Source: UBA7328 sp965247965
Lineage (GTDB): Bacteria > Bacteroidota > Bacteroidia > Chitinophagales > Saprospiraceae
Length of the DNA: 64,000 nucleotides
Direction: 5' to 3'
Assembly (NCBI GenBank): GCA_965247965.1
Contig: OZ252053.1
Location: forward strand, 186,001 to 250,000
Both the position numbers and the translations under genes were made by a program. This document shows, in pieces, positions 9,716 to 19,429 of the stretch. Under the pieces are notes generated by a model. It was given only the letters and a program-made list of their open reading frames with translations. It did not search any database and had not been told where the DNA came from. Within the stretch, counting starts at the first letter, position 1. Each line of letters opens with the position of its first letter.

Positions 9716-11203
9716 ATGAAAATCCTAGCTATCGCAATATTTACAATTTGTGTGAATTGCAGTATGGCACAACAACGAGTGAAGGTCATTCCAATGGACA
9801 ACAAAGGCAAAGAAATCCTGCGGATCCAAACAATAAAAGTACCAAAACAAACCCTGAAAAACAACTACAAATTCACGCTGCGAAATCCGAATACAAATCC
9901 GAATAATCCCGCCCCCCCCCAAAATGTCGATGTAGAACGGTATGGTCCTAGCAATATTCATGATTTTGATATTTATACGGAAATTGATTCAGACGTCGAT
10001 TTTGAAGATATGAAAGAATTGAGCATCAATAGAAAGGTCTTGCGCGATGACAACATTAATGCCGGATATTATTACTATTTACCTAATGAATTCAATCTGC
10101 ATTGGGACGATAAAACTGGTGATTATGGCATCCATGTCAATTATGGTGTCGCCAATGACAATTCTGCAGGCAGAATAACTGTCACGGCTATTTTAGTTCC
10201 GGATTATAGCAATATTGATTGGGATGTAGCCAATATCCTGTTGCGAAAGAAGTTAAGCGGTAGACCGGAGTATAGTATCGGCATTACAGATTTAGTGCCA
10301 ATGCCATTTGCGAACCCACCCAGTATTTCTTTTGATAATTTGTACCAATTCGGTGTCCAGGAATCTGATATAGCGATGAGGGTTCCTCCTGATTTAGAAG
10401 ATCCGATCTTACTTTCTTTTACAACCGATCGTATTGAAGAATTGATGAATATCTTTCTCAATGATGTCGGTTTGTTTGGTGACATCATTATTTATCCGGC
10501 TGGCGAGACGATGCCTTCGGAAATGCGCATACCTTTCAATCTGAAAATAGACAGCCCCAAGACATTCGGACGATTCACGTTGCAGCCTGGAAGCTGGCGC
10601 AATAAACAGTGGCAAAACAAGACCGACTTTCCAGTCATCCTCAACTACCTTCACGTAATGAAGAAGGAAAGCAATGGTCAGGTGAACGTCTATTCCTGGG
10701 AGACTGGAGATATCGAAGTGCCGGAAAAAGCTAAAGTTCTGTTCAATCATTCTTCAGTTCCTAATTGGGTGGATACCGATAGAAATGTTCAGAAAATGTG
10801 GTTGGAATACAAAGTGAAATCTTGCCTTTCCTGTAATATTAAGGTAGAGGAGAAAATTGATAAGGGTGTCTCAGGTACAAAGACACAGGCTATCGAAATA
10901 ACAAATTTGAATGCCCTTGATGTAACCGGAGGGGAAATGATGAAGATTTACATTAGATCCATACAGGCCAGCTCTAGCGGAAGAAACAAGGAGGACCTGC
11001 CTATAATAACGATCTTGGAGGATCCCGCTACATTGATGACAAATCCCCTCTATATTTCAGGTAATGAAAAACCGGATTATGAATACAAGGTAAAAATATA
11101 TCGTACTGAAGGTGATCCCCTGGAGTCCGATTGGATCAAAAGTACAAGCCTGGAACTCTTCTTCAATAGAAGTGCCCTTGAACGAATATTACCTGATTTT
11201 TAG
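9716..11203 (+). CDS. Secreted member of the AGEL/FYYLP paralogous family
   Basis: The start is taken at ATG 9716 because it directly begins a signal peptide (ending CSMAQ), giving 495 residues. The family signature appears as AGYYYYLPNEF around residue 120, preceded by about 100 extra residues. The C-terminal part contains beta-rich repeats and a C-L-S-C pair. Codons 66-69 contain a run of nine C residues (9912-9920), a possible slippage site very near the mature N-terminus. Two family members are adjacent here (the next starts 15 nt downstream). No known domain recognised. Confidence 0.75.
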   Translation: MKILAIAIFTICVNCSMAQQRVKVIPMDNKGKEILRIQTIKVPKQTLKNNYKFTLRNPNTNPNNPAPPQNVDVERYGPSNIHDFDIYTEIDSDVDFEDMKELSINRKVLRDDNINAGYYYYLPNEFNLHWDDKTGDYGIHVNYGVANDNSAGRITVTAILVPDYSNIDWDVANILLRKKLSGRPEYSIGITDLVPMPFANPPSISFDNLYQFGVQESDIAMRVPPDLEDPILLSFTTDRIEELMNIFLNDVGLFGDIIIYPAGETMPSEMRIPFNLKIDSPKTFGRFTLQPGSWRNKQWQNKTDFPVILNYLHVMKKESNGQVNVYSWETGDIEVPEKAKVLFNHSSVPNWVDTDRNVQKMWLEYKVKSCLSCNIKVEEKIDKGVSGTKTQAIEITNLNALDVTGGEMMKIYIRSIQASSSGRNKEDLPIITILEDPATLMTNPLYISGNEKPDYEYKVKIYRTEGDPLESDWIKSTSLELFFNRSALERILPDF

Positions 11204-11218
11204 GAGAACAGCAAACAC

Positions 11219-12640
11219 ATGTCGCGGTATCGGCCCTATAGGTATCTCATAATTCTTCTGGCTGTCTTATTTGCACAAATGGCTATATCTCAACCCGTGA
11301 AATACTCAAAAAAGACAATCCGTGAATTAGATATTTATGAAGACCTCAAAGATGCACGCCGGTTTTACTATGCTCCTGGTGCGCTGTATCTGGAAGAGGA
11401 CAAAGATGGCAAGCCCACCTTTAAATTAATTCAGATGCGGTACACAGGTACTGCTGCGACGGGCGACCAAGGGGAAATGCGCTTTATGAATATTGTCCAG
11501 TTTAAGGTCATGATGCACCAACCTGGCAAAGCGGATATTGATCAGGTCAAAAAGGAATTAGGGAGGCTAGTCAAGCTATTCCCTCTCGCCTTGAAAAATA
11601 TGGAAGCTTACTTGGTAGCTCCCTTCGAGGGAAAGTATAAACGAATTGGTAACAGTGGATCTTTTCAGTCTGACGGGAAGCTCGGTGATGGATCCAAAAC
11701 AAGTTATTGGACAGAACGGACCTATACAGTCAGACTGGAAAACCATGAAGCTCAATTACTCTGGGATATGGTAGAGAATGGCAACTTAACTTTCAGCGTG
11801 TCTTATACATATTATGCGGACATGATCGGGGAAATTAAGGTCGATGCGGGCATTAGCGGAAGCCCTTCTTCTGGAATAACTGTGAATGAGCAGATGGGGG
11901 AAATCACGCAATTGGACAGCATTCCAACCCTCCAAATCCTGCGAACTGAGGCCTTTAATATAGATGTGGATGTATCGAAGTACCCTGAGATCCTTGTACA
12001 GAAGGATTTAAATGAAGGTGTACCGCCTGCATATCCGGCATTAGAGGTATTGTGTTTTGATTTCACCGATAACCTCCGGCCTGACCTGGCCATGAAAACA
12101 ATTGAATTTGAAGCGATGGGTGTAAGTGACCGCCCCGTAAAGCTGCGCTCCAAGAAGTTCCTCAACACGAATACCGATCAACACACGCGTCAAATCCGGT
12201 TTCCCTATGCTGTAAATATGAGAAAACCCCTGCGGTATCGTGTTAAAGAATACAGTAAGACAGGAGATAATACTGATAGTGGATGGATAACACGCAAATC
12301 TTGGGTGGGTGCATTCGACATTACCTCGAGAATAGAGGACATGAGCTTTGAAAAACGAACAATTGAATTTGAAACGAATCCCAATGATTTTTCTGACTTA
12401 GGTATTGAGAAGTTACTGATCACGATAAGGTACATTTACCAGGAAGAACAGAGAGAGGAAGCGTTTGAATTTACGGAAACTTCGATAGCCCTGGTTCCGG
12501 TATCTCTTATTTACGATAAGAGAACAGTTATTTCATTCCGTCCTGAATGGATTTATACGTCCGGAAATGTGAAGAGGGGGTTGAAAAAAATCATTTCGAT
12601 TGATAACTATGCATATATAGACTTTGAAAAAGGAGAGTAA
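11219..12640 (+). CDS. Secreted member of the AGEL/FYYLP paralogous family
   Basis: The product is 473 residues with a signal peptide ending near AISQ. The diagnostic motif is RRFYYAPG around residue 50, followed by KDGKPTFKLIQ, which aligns with DGNPQFSFTR of the paralog at 2309. The C-terminal half shows two copies of a beta-sandwich unit of the type KTIEFEA...RQIRFPY and RTIEFET...KLLITIRYIYQ. This is an intact copy, unlike the two broken members upstream. Its role is unknown; the repeated beta domains would fit an adhesive or carrier structure (inference). Confidence 0.75.
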   Translation: MSRYRPYRYLIILLAVLFAQMAISQPVKYSKKTIRELDIYEDLKDARRFYYAPGALYLEEDKDGKPTFKLIQMRYTGTAATGDQGEMRFMNIVQFKVMMHQPGKADIDQVKKELGRLVKLFPLALKNMEAYLVAPFEGKYKRIGNSGSFQSDGKLGDGSKTSYWTERTYTVRLENHEAQLLWDMVENGNLTFSVSYTYYADMIGEIKVDAGISGSPSSGITVNEQMGEITQLDSIPTLQILRTEAFNIDVDVSKYPEILVQKDLNEGVPPAYPALEVLCFDFTDNLRPDLAMKTIEFEAMGVSDRPVKLRSKKFLNTNTDQHTRQIRFPYAVNMRKPLRYRVKEYSKTGDNTDSGWITRKSWVGAFDITSRIEDMSFEKRTIEFETNPNDFSDLGIEKLLITIRYIYQEEQREEAFEFTETSIALVPVSLIYDKRTVISFRPEWIYTSGNVKRGLKKIISIDNYAYIDFEKGE

Positions 12641-12668
12641 AAAGAATATTAAAAAAGATTCCAACACA

Positions 12669-13826
12669 ATGATCATGAATGGTCAAGCTAATTCTTATAT
12701 CCTGACAGTAATCACATTCTCATTCCTCCTGGCATGTAATCTGGAGCCCTTACCCGATGATATTAACGACCCGAGTTCAATGACCGACAATACTACCTTT
12801 GTTACGACCGATGCGCGCTCAACAGAAGCTGTGAGGATTGTAGAGAAAGACGACGGCTTTATTGTCTTCAATCGATCTGATGTCTACAAGATCAGCAAAT
12901 TGGATGGATCCATTACCGGATATATGGATTTGACGGCGTCTTTTACAGATTATTGGTTTGCAAATGTGCTTGAGTTCGCTGACAGGTCCATGCTTATCAA
13001 TTCGACTAATGAGGAATTCACCTTTCTGGATGAAGACCTCGTCCTGTCTACTTCAGATCAAAATACGCCATTCGGATCTATCTATTCTACCTTTCTTACT
13101 GCCGACGAACAAGTACTGTTTATTGGTCCTTTGGATGATAATTCAATGATACCACCAATATTATTCTTTTGGCCGGAGGGTGTATTACCCAGTATATTCC
13201 CCCTTATCGGATATAAGACTCACACAATTAAGCAGACTCCCTATTTTCCGCCTCCTAATCATTTAGTTTCCAGTACCAAGGCGGTGTTTCCAATTATCAA
13301 AAGCGGATTCCCAAGGGACTGTGCGATAATATCCTATACACGATCCGGAATCACGGACTGGATCACGGACTTTGTAAACTTTGAACCTCGCGGTATGGCT
13401 GAGATGAACAATGGAAATGTACTTGCCTATGGTACAGACAACGGCCGCACCATCCTCTATACGCTCGATGGTGCGATCGGTACTACACTAAGTTTCGAAA
13501 CGATTTGCGAAAATGACTCGGAAGTGCCTGGTGACATTGTTCGTACTACGGATGGTGGCTTTGCCATTGTCAGCAGTGTGAGTTCGGGCAATACGAATTG
13601 CACATCTACTTCGATTAACGGAAATAATGACATCCGGTTAATTAAATTAAATCAATCACTTGGATTGGTATGGGAACAAGTCTATAGCATCACTTCGAGA
13701 CAAACGGCATATCATATGATCCAGACTTCGGATGGCGGATTTGCAATCGCCGGACGTACGAATCTGAACAGTATAGACCAGTTTCTATTTATTAAAACCG
13801 ATTCGGAAGGAAATGTAACAATGTAA
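12669..13826 (+). CDS. Lipoprotein with beta-propeller-like repeats
   Basis: ATG 12669 is preferred over the earlier in-frame GTG at 12624 because it places a clean lipoprotein signal (FSFLLAC) at the start; length 385 residues. Repeats such as TTDGGFAIVSS and TSDGGFAIAGRTN are typical of bacterial beta-propeller proteins exported in Bacteroidota. The chain stops at 13824-13826 straight after SEGNVTM, in the middle of a repeat blade, so the protein may be C-terminally shortened. It overlaps the end region of the previous gene only if the upstream GTG is used. Confidence 0.7.
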   Translation: MIMNGQANSYILTVITFSFLLACNLEPLPDDINDPSSMTDNTTFVTTDARSTEAVRIVEKDDGFIVFNRSDVYKISKLDGSITGYMDLTASFTDYWFANVLEFADRSMLINSTNEEFTFLDEDLVLSTSDQNTPFGSIYSTFLTADEQVLFIGPLDDNSMIPPILFFWPEGVLPSIFPLIGYKTHTIKQTPYFPPPNHLVSSTKAVFPIIKSGFPRDCAIISYTRSGITDWITDFVNFEPRGMAEMNNGNVLAYGTDNGRTILYTLDGAIGTTLSFETICENDSEVPGDIVRTTDGGFAIVSSVSSGNTNCTSTSINGNNDIRLIKLNQSLGLVWEQVYSITSRQTAYHMIQTSDGGFAIAGRTNLNSIDQFLFIKTDSEGNVTM

Positions 13827-13857
13827 TCTGATGTAACTTTAAGTTTAAATAAAGCAG

Positions 13858-15351
13858 GTGAGGACAACACTATGCATATTGTCAATTTTCATTTCAGGAC
13901 TGGCCTGGTCTCAATCTAATGAAAGATATATTCAACTTACGTCTAGTGAACACGAATCGGCCTCTATTGTATGGCTTTCTACGAAAGTAGAAAAGCACAA
14001 TAAAGTCGTCCTTAAAGCGAAACTTTTTGCATCCTTTCCGATAGATAAAAGTCATGTCTATACGTTGATCAATGACAAGAAAGAGGGCGCAAAGGCAGAG
14101 ATATCTACTCTGTTTGGCAATGCGGAATATGAATATACCTATGAGCGTACCCTCAATTTGCCACACCAGAAAAACAATTTTCAGATTGTGTTAGAAGGTC
14201 CGAAAGAAAAATATTTGTCCTCCGTACTTGAGATTAAAGAGAAGAAGGTGCGGATCCTCTCCGACGATGATTTTTCGACGAGGGTCCTATGGGTCTTTCC
14301 CGATCCGGCAAAGACAGAAGGTCGCCGGACCCGGCTGGAAAATAGTCTACTTCACTATAAAATCGTAGTGAAAACCGGCATTCTGTTGGGTAACAAAGGT
14401 AGTATTTTAGTGCACTTGAACGATCGGATTTATGCACCAAAAGACTCTGATGTATTGAGAAAAATAGGGGATGACATGTACGAATTCCAGGGATCCATCC
14501 TGCTGAATCAAAACATCGAAATTAATGAACTGTATATCAGTGTGGATATAAATGACTCAGAGATCAGGTCAAAATCTTATTTGATCACTGTTGACGAAGA
14601 GAAACCTAGTCTTTATCTTTTATCTATAGGTACACATACAAACCTCGATTACACTGCAAAAGATGCACAGGATTTTGCTGATATCTTTAAGGATCAGGAT
14701 CACGAAGATGGATTGTTTCAAAATATCACCATCGAGACATTGACAGGATATGATGCTGAGACCCAGCCCATGAGAATAAAGATTGAAGAAATGGGAGCAC
14801 GTATGGGTGCCGGAATTATTCATCCCAAGGACCTCGTCATCCTTTTTATTTCTTCACACGGATTTCTTGAAGATAATCAATTGAGAATCCAAGGGGATGA
14901 TTATGATCCCTCGGCCCGGATTGCCACGTCCATCTCATTTGAATATGATGTAATCAACATCCTCAAGAAAATGGATTGTAAGAAGTTGATTTTTGTGGAT
15001 GCTTGTCACAGCGGCGGAGGTGCAAAGTACAATATAGCAGACATCAATTATGAGATTGAAAGACTCAACCAGGTTCAAAAGGGAATTTCCACGATTGTCT
15101 CCAGTCAAAAGGACGAACAATCCTGGGAAGATCGAAAATGGCAAAATGGAGCTTTCACCGAGGCAATTATCGCTGCATTGAAGGGTGGCAGGGCAGACCG
15201 GGACGGGAATCAATTAATTACAATAAACGAACTTTATGATTTTCTCAAAGTCGAGGTTCCGGCTATGGTATACAGGACTAAGCAAAAAAGACAAACCCCG
15301 ATTCTGTTGTCTGATGAATTGGGCGATGTAGCGATTTACTTTGTGTATTGA
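13858..15351 (+). CDS. Secreted caspase-like (C14) peptidase
   Basis: The product is 497 residues from a GTG at 13858, which begins a signal peptide (ending LAWSQ). Residues about 30-245 are beta-rich and unassigned. Residues about 255-495 form a caspase/metacaspase fold: a start strand PSLYLLSIGTH, catalytic H334 in SSHGF and catalytic C383 in DACHSGG. Caspase-like enzymes cleave after acidic or basic residues; the specificity here cannot be read from sequence. Export is unusual for the family, which mostly acts in the cytoplasm, though gingipain- and clostripain-like relatives are exported. It sits between other exported peptidases. Confidence 0.87.
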   Translation: MRTTLCILSIFISGLAWSQSNERYIQLTSSEHESASIVWLSTKVEKHNKVVLKAKLFASFPIDKSHVYTLINDKKEGAKAEISTLFGNAEYEYTYERTLNLPHQKNNFQIVLEGPKEKYLSSVLEIKEKKVRILSDDDFSTRVLWVFPDPAKTEGRRTRLENSLLHYKIVVKTGILLGNKGSILVHLNDRIYAPKDSDVLRKIGDDMYEFQGSILLNQNIEINELYISVDINDSEIRSKSYLITVDEEKPSLYLLSIGTHTNLDYTAKDAQDFADIFKDQDHEDGLFQNITIETLTGYDAETQPMRIKIEEMGARMGAGIIHPKDLVILFISSHGFLEDNQLRIQGDDYDPSARIATSISFEYDVINILKKMDCKKLIFVDACHSGGGAKYNIADINYEIERLNQVQKGISTIVSSQKDEQSWEDRKWQNGAFTEAIIAALKGGRADRDGNQLITINELYDFLKVEVPAMVYRTKQKRQTPILLSDELGDVAIYFVY

Positions 15352-15390
15352 TTGTGACTAAGAATACATCATTTTAGAAAAATTTGCAAA

Positions 15391-16146
15391 ATGAAACAAA
15401 CACTTTTATTTCTTTCAATTTCCTTTATCAGCCAGTCCGTTTTCTCCCAGGTCCTGCCGCGGGACCTGAATGTAACCTGGAAAGTCATGGAAGCAAACGA
15501 CAAGGTTATTGAAATAAATTATAAACTGGATCGAGTTGACGACAACGGATTTTACAAGGTCATCGTAAGGGGATTTGTAGATGATCGGCCGATAATGATG
15601 GCATCCTTGCGTGGAGATGTCGGACCTTCTGTGCGTGTCGGGAAAAATAAATCGATTTTGTGGCAATGGGACAGAGATGTAACGGAGATTTCCGGTGAAT
15701 TGAAATTTGTTGTGACACAGGATGAAACAGCCGAGGCCAGGCGCCAAAAATCATCTCCTGGTGAGACCCATCCGGAGGTCTCCGGCCTTCCTCTTCTCGG
15801 ACATCCTGGCATCTTCCTCGGTGTACCGGCTGGTATCGGTTTGACCGTGACGGGCTTGTTGAGTTTATCAGGTGCCAAATCCGATTGGGATGCCGAGGCT
15901 ATTAAAACAAGAGAGATTTATAATCCGCTTAACAGCAAATATAAGACCGGACAAATACTCGCTCTTGCCGGCGGGGCTGTTCTGGCAGGTGGTATCATCT
16001 GGTACATTGTAGAGAATTCAAAATTTAAAGGCCTGGTGTCTAATAATAACATAAAAATAAACCCCGGCTATGTGACTGGTGACCAATCTCTCAATCGAAA
16101 TGTAATTACCAATCAACTCGGAATTACCCTCACACATAGTTTTTAA
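15391..16146 (+). CDS. Exported protein with a C-terminal membrane region
   Basis: The product is 251 residues with a signal peptide (ending VFSQ). The N-terminal half is a beta domain with the pattern ASLRGDVG...VGKNKSILWQW and a GELKFVV strand, similar in form to domains found next to caspase-like genes in Bacteroidota (from memory of the family, not tested). Two hydrophobic segments, about 133-155 and 190-210, flank a charged loop and should anchor it in a membrane. It directly follows the caspase-like gene and precedes another exported unknown by 2 nt, suggesting a functional unit. Confidence 0.65.
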   Translation: MKQTLLFLSISFISQSVFSQVLPRDLNVTWKVMEANDKVIEINYKLDRVDDNGFYKVIVRGFVDDRPIMMASLRGDVGPSVRVGKNKSILWQWDRDVTEISGELKFVVTQDETAEARRQKSSPGETHPEVSGLPLLGHPGIFLGVPAGIGLTVTGLLSLSGAKSDWDAEAIKTREIYNPLNSKYKTGQILALAGGAVLAGGIIWYIVENSKFKGLVSNNNIKINPGYVTGDQSLNRNVITNQLGITLTHSF

Positions 16147-16148
16147 TT

Positions 16149-16724
16149 ATGAAATCAACAATTTTCACTCTTTTATTTTTGGGAATCGCCATCAGCTCTT
16201 CCACTCAGTCTGTATACAGCGCGTTGAATCAATTTTTATCCCAGGATTTCTTTTCCGAATATCAGGAATTGCGCGACAGGGCGGAAGACGCCGTACGCCG
16301 ATTTAAATTTGTCCAGCACAAATATTCGGCATCGGATATAGAAGGTGTGGCCAACGCCTACAATGCATCAGCCGTTTATTTTAATTCCGTCCTTGAAAAT
16401 ATCAAGGGCGATCTATTGAATAAGCATAAAAGACAGTTTATGGTACAATTTCCCGAGGATTATGCCAAGCAGGTGGAGGCTGATCTTTACCGCGCCAAGG
16501 AATTTTATGAAACGAATTTTCAAAAAGAGATCATCCAGGTGACTAACGGTGAGATTACAGGACTGGCCTTCCTGGCGTTATTACCCAATATAATCGGTTA
16601 CGCCAAGTCGGCTATGGCAGTATATAAGAAGATCAAGAACCAGATGAAAAAATTTAACGAAAATCTGCTCAATAAAAATCTCATAGAACCCTATAGGTTT
16701 AAAACCTGGGATGAGATAAATTGA
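16149..16724 (+). CDS. Small exported helical protein, unknown function
   Basis: The product is 191 residues. The N-terminus has a weak signal peptide (ending SSSTQ). The rest is predicted mostly helical, with charged amphipathic stretches and a hydrophobic hairpin near residues 135-160 (TGLAFLALLPNIIGYA). No domain recognised. It is translated 2 nt after the membrane protein at 15391, so the two are probably coupled. Confidence 0.6.
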   Translation: MKSTIFTLLFLGIAISSSTQSVYSALNQFLSQDFFSEYQELRDRAEDAVRRFKFVQHKYSASDIEGVANAYNASAVYFNSVLENIKGDLLNKHKRQFMVQFPEDYAKQVEADLYRAKEFYETNFQKEIIQVTNGEITGLAFLALLPNIIGYAKSAMAVYKKIKNQMKKFNENLLNKNLIEPYRFKTWDEIN

Positions 16725-16764
16725 CCGTGATGATCCCTATGTAAATATTTGATATTGATCTAAC

Positions 16765-18195
16765 GTGAACAAAATTTGGACGAGCCGGAAATATACTAGC
16801 CCTTTGTTTATTCGCTTATTCGCTTATTCTTTTTCATCCATTGTCTGGGGCCAACAGGGCCTTATAATTAATAATGATCACTACGATGAGCAGCCTGTTT
16901 TGAAAACAACCGATGGAGCCAAATCCTCTTTGAAGAAATTAGAGGAAGTCCATGTTTTTTCATTAAAAGAATACTGTCCTACACCGTCTGATCAAGGCAT
17001 GAGCGCAGCTTGTGTGGGTTGGGCTACGACTTATGGAGCCCAGACGATACGGATGGCATTTACCCGGGAAATCAAAAACAGGGATGTCATTGATCAGAAG
17101 GCCTTTTCTCCCCACTTCATCTATAATCAAGTCAAATTAAAAGATTGCGAGTTGGGATCGGAGATTCCCGATGCGCTCATTTTGATGATGACTGCGGGTA
17201 ACTTGCCTCTACGCTCGTTTGAAGAAGGTGCAAATGATTGCTTCATCCGACCTCAATCACATCACTTTCTTTCCGCCTATCCAAACAGGGTAAAGGATTT
17301 TAGAAAGATCTTTAGTCCGGAGGATGCCCGGCTGGAAAAGATAAATTCGGTGAAGTTTGCCTTGATAGAAGGATTTCCAGTGATTGTTGCGATGGAAATT
17401 ACACAGAGTTTTTTCGCTCTCGAAAAAGGTGAGAAAACCTGGTATTCTGAAATAGGTTCGCAAAATTCCCTCGGTGGCCATGCTCTTGTTATAATCGGAT
17501 ATGACGAGATCGAGAACGCCTTTGAGGTCATGAACAGCTGGGGGACTGACTGGGCGAACGATGGTTTTGCCTGGGTGCGTTATGAAGATTTTGTAAGATA
17601 CGCCAAATACGGATTTACATTCTACGAAGGTCAGAGTGATCTGATGTCCATATTAATCAATTTTAAAAGGAAATCATTGATCACCCGAGACAATCAAATA
17701 ATATTTACCGATGAATTATTTAGTCGTAGAAATACAATATACGAAGCCGTAAACACTGTGGCCTCTATAAACTCAGACTACAAAATTGAAATTTTGCATT
17801 CTACGCGCGAATACTACCTCTATTGCCTTAATAAGAGTGGATCTGGAAATTATACTCTTCTTTTTAGCATTGATCAAGAAGTATTTGATCTTTTTGGCAA
17901 GACATCGATGTATGGAATTACCTTGCCGGATGACAGATACGCCAGCATACGGTTGACGGACTCAAGCTCCGAACATTTCCTTTTTATAATCTCTAAATCA
18001 AGGCTGAGCCAAGAACTGATTAGCGAACTCTCGCAATCAGTCGAGTTATCAAAAATATCGGAGCTATTACGAAAGAAGTATAAAGTCAATGATAGCTTGC
18101 GAACTTCTTACAACAAAGTCGGATTCATATCCAGGTTGGGCAAAAATGACGTAGTACTGCTTCCTGTGCATTTTAATTACCAAAAAAAAAAATAG
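16765..18195 (+). CDS. Secreted C1 papain-family cysteine peptidase
   Basis: The product is 476 residues from a GTG at 16765; a hydrophobic N-terminus ends near VWGQ. Residues about 65-290 form a papain-like domain with the oxyanion glutamine Q77 (PSDQG), catalytic C83 (AACVGWA), H239 (GGHALVIIGYD) and N257 (MNSWGTDW). All four are present, so activity is expected. The C-terminal 180 residues are unassigned and may be a substrate-binding or anchoring module. It closes the run of exported peptidase genes. Confidence 0.87.
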   Translation: MNKIWTSRKYTSPLFIRLFAYSFSSIVWGQQGLIINNDHYDEQPVLKTTDGAKSSLKKLEEVHVFSLKEYCPTPSDQGMSAACVGWATTYGAQTIRMAFTREIKNRDVIDQKAFSPHFIYNQVKLKDCELGSEIPDALILMMTAGNLPLRSFEEGANDCFIRPQSHHFLSAYPNRVKDFRKIFSPEDARLEKINSVKFALIEGFPVIVAMEITQSFFALEKGEKTWYSEIGSQNSLGGHALVIIGYDEIENAFEVMNSWGTDWANDGFAWVRYEDFVRYAKYGFTFYEGQSDLMSILINFKRKSLITRDNQIIFTDELFSRRNTIYEAVNTVASINSDYKIEILHSTREYYLYCLNKSGSGNYTLLFSIDQEVFDLFGKTSMYGITLPDDRYASIRLTDSSSEHFLFIISKSRLSQELISELSQSVELSKISELLRKKYKVNDSLRTSYNKVGFISRLGKNDVVLLPVHFNYQKKK

Positions 18196-18338
18196 GGTAA
18201 GTTTCAAATTCGACCTAGGAGTTAGCTCTACCGCGTGAGTAGTGATCAATATTTGGACGCTTATCAGCCTCACGAGAAAGACTGCACTCTCGTAATCCTG
18301 GCCGGGCAGAATGACCTCATAATTCGTAACTTTGGTCA

Positions 18339-18695
18339 ATGATTAGACAATTAGCGCTTGTTGTATTTCTGGCATTAATGGCCACAACCTCATTTGCACA
18401 GCATCCGAGTTTTTCTAACCATCCTGAGAAGCAATCTAATCAGTTCCTGACAAGATATACGATTGTCAAACCTCATTTTAACCTGGACTATAAGAAAGCC
18501 GAGTATTCCGGTTCAATCCTTTTCGAAAGCAAAAAATCCATTCCACTCATTGACTACAATACTTCCTTTTTTTGTCGAGTAGAACATAGGTTGTCCTTAT
18601 CTACCAACATACCGATAAAGATGAGATTAGGAGACCTGGATTACGTCAACTTTCTCGAGGGCAAGAACAACAACCTAAGAATATTCGAGCCTTAA
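18339..18695 (+). CDS. Small secreted protein, unknown function
   Basis: The product is 118 residues with a clear signal peptide (ALMATTSFAQ). The mature part of about 97 residues is polar with short beta-like segments and has no recognised domain. It is separated from the C1 peptidase by 143 nt with no other gene and faces bshB1 tail to tail across 16 nt. Confidence 0.55.
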   Translation: MIRQLALVVFLALMATTSFAQHPSFSNHPEKQSNQFLTRYTIVKPHFNLDYKKAEYSGSILFESKKSIPLIDYNTSFFCRVEHRLSLSTNIPIKMRLGDLDYVNFLEGKNNNLRIFEP

Positions 18696-18711
18696 TTTTA
18701 GAGCATGAGTT

Positions 18712-19425
18712 TTAGTGTAACACTGTCAAATCTTCGACACCTATCGCCCTCGTAACATTGAAGGCCTCCGCATATTTTGAATTTATAGCTCGGCCATATG
18801 TGGCCATTTTTGATTTCAGAAAAAATTGAAAATCCTCTGTTGAAATAGGTGTTTGGGTGCTTTGTTCATTTCCTGAGTAAAATTGTGAGGAAAAGGCCAT
18901 AATGGCCTCAAATTTCTTGTCAACATGATCACTGACGTCTACAAGAATATCGGGAGTCAGGTTGTGATCCTGGATATAGTGATATACCGCTTTGGGTCGC
19001 CATGGTTCCAAGTCTTCTATTTCAATTTTTACCAGACCGGAATAATAAGATGCTTCCCTGATCAGTTGGGCAGCCCTACCGTGATCGGGATGACGATCTT
19101 CGAGCGCATTGGCAAAAATGATTTTTGGCTTGTAGCTCCTTATTACCCCAGCTACCTTTCTAATATTTTCTTCATCAATTTGAAAAAAAACATCGCGCAT
19201 TTCAAGGTTGCTGCGAAAAGCGACACCAAGAATCTCCGCTGCCACATTTGCCTCCTCTGTCCGAATTTCGGCATTGCCACGGCTTCCCAATTCGCCCTGA
19301 GTAAGATCAACGATTCCTACCTTGTGACCTGTCTCAATGTGCTTTAATATAGTGCCGGCACAAGAGAGCTCTACGTCGTCGGGATGAGCGCCAAAGGCCA
19401 GGATGTCTACTTTTTGATCAGACAT
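18712..19425 (-). CDS. bshB1: Bacillithiol biosynthesis deacetylase BshB1
   Basis: The product is 237 residues from ATG 19425 (MSDQKVDILAFGAHPDD); an upstream in-frame ATG at 19491 would add 22 unrelated residues. It removes the acetyl group from N-acetylglucosaminyl-malate in bacillithiol synthesis, in the cytoplasm. The PIG-L/LmbE zinc site is visible: AHPDD near the N-terminus and HPDHGRAA around residue 112. QGELGSRG and the C-terminal YAEAF segment are typical of the BshB1 subgroup. The start lies 4 nt after the stop of the DoxX-like gene. Confidence 0.93.
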   Translation of the reverse strand: MSDQKVDILAFGAHPDDVELSCAGTILKHIETGHKVGIVDLTQGELGSRGNAEIRTEEANVAAEILGVAFRSNLEMRDVFFQIDEENIRKVAGVIRSYKPKIIFANALEDRHPDHGRAAQLIREASYYSGLVKIEIEDLEPWRPKAVYHYIQDHNLTPDILVDVSDHVDKKFEAIMAFSSQFYSGNEQSTQTPISTEDFQFFLKSKMATYGRAINSKYAEAFNVTRAIGVEDLTVLH

Positions 19426-19429
19426 CACA

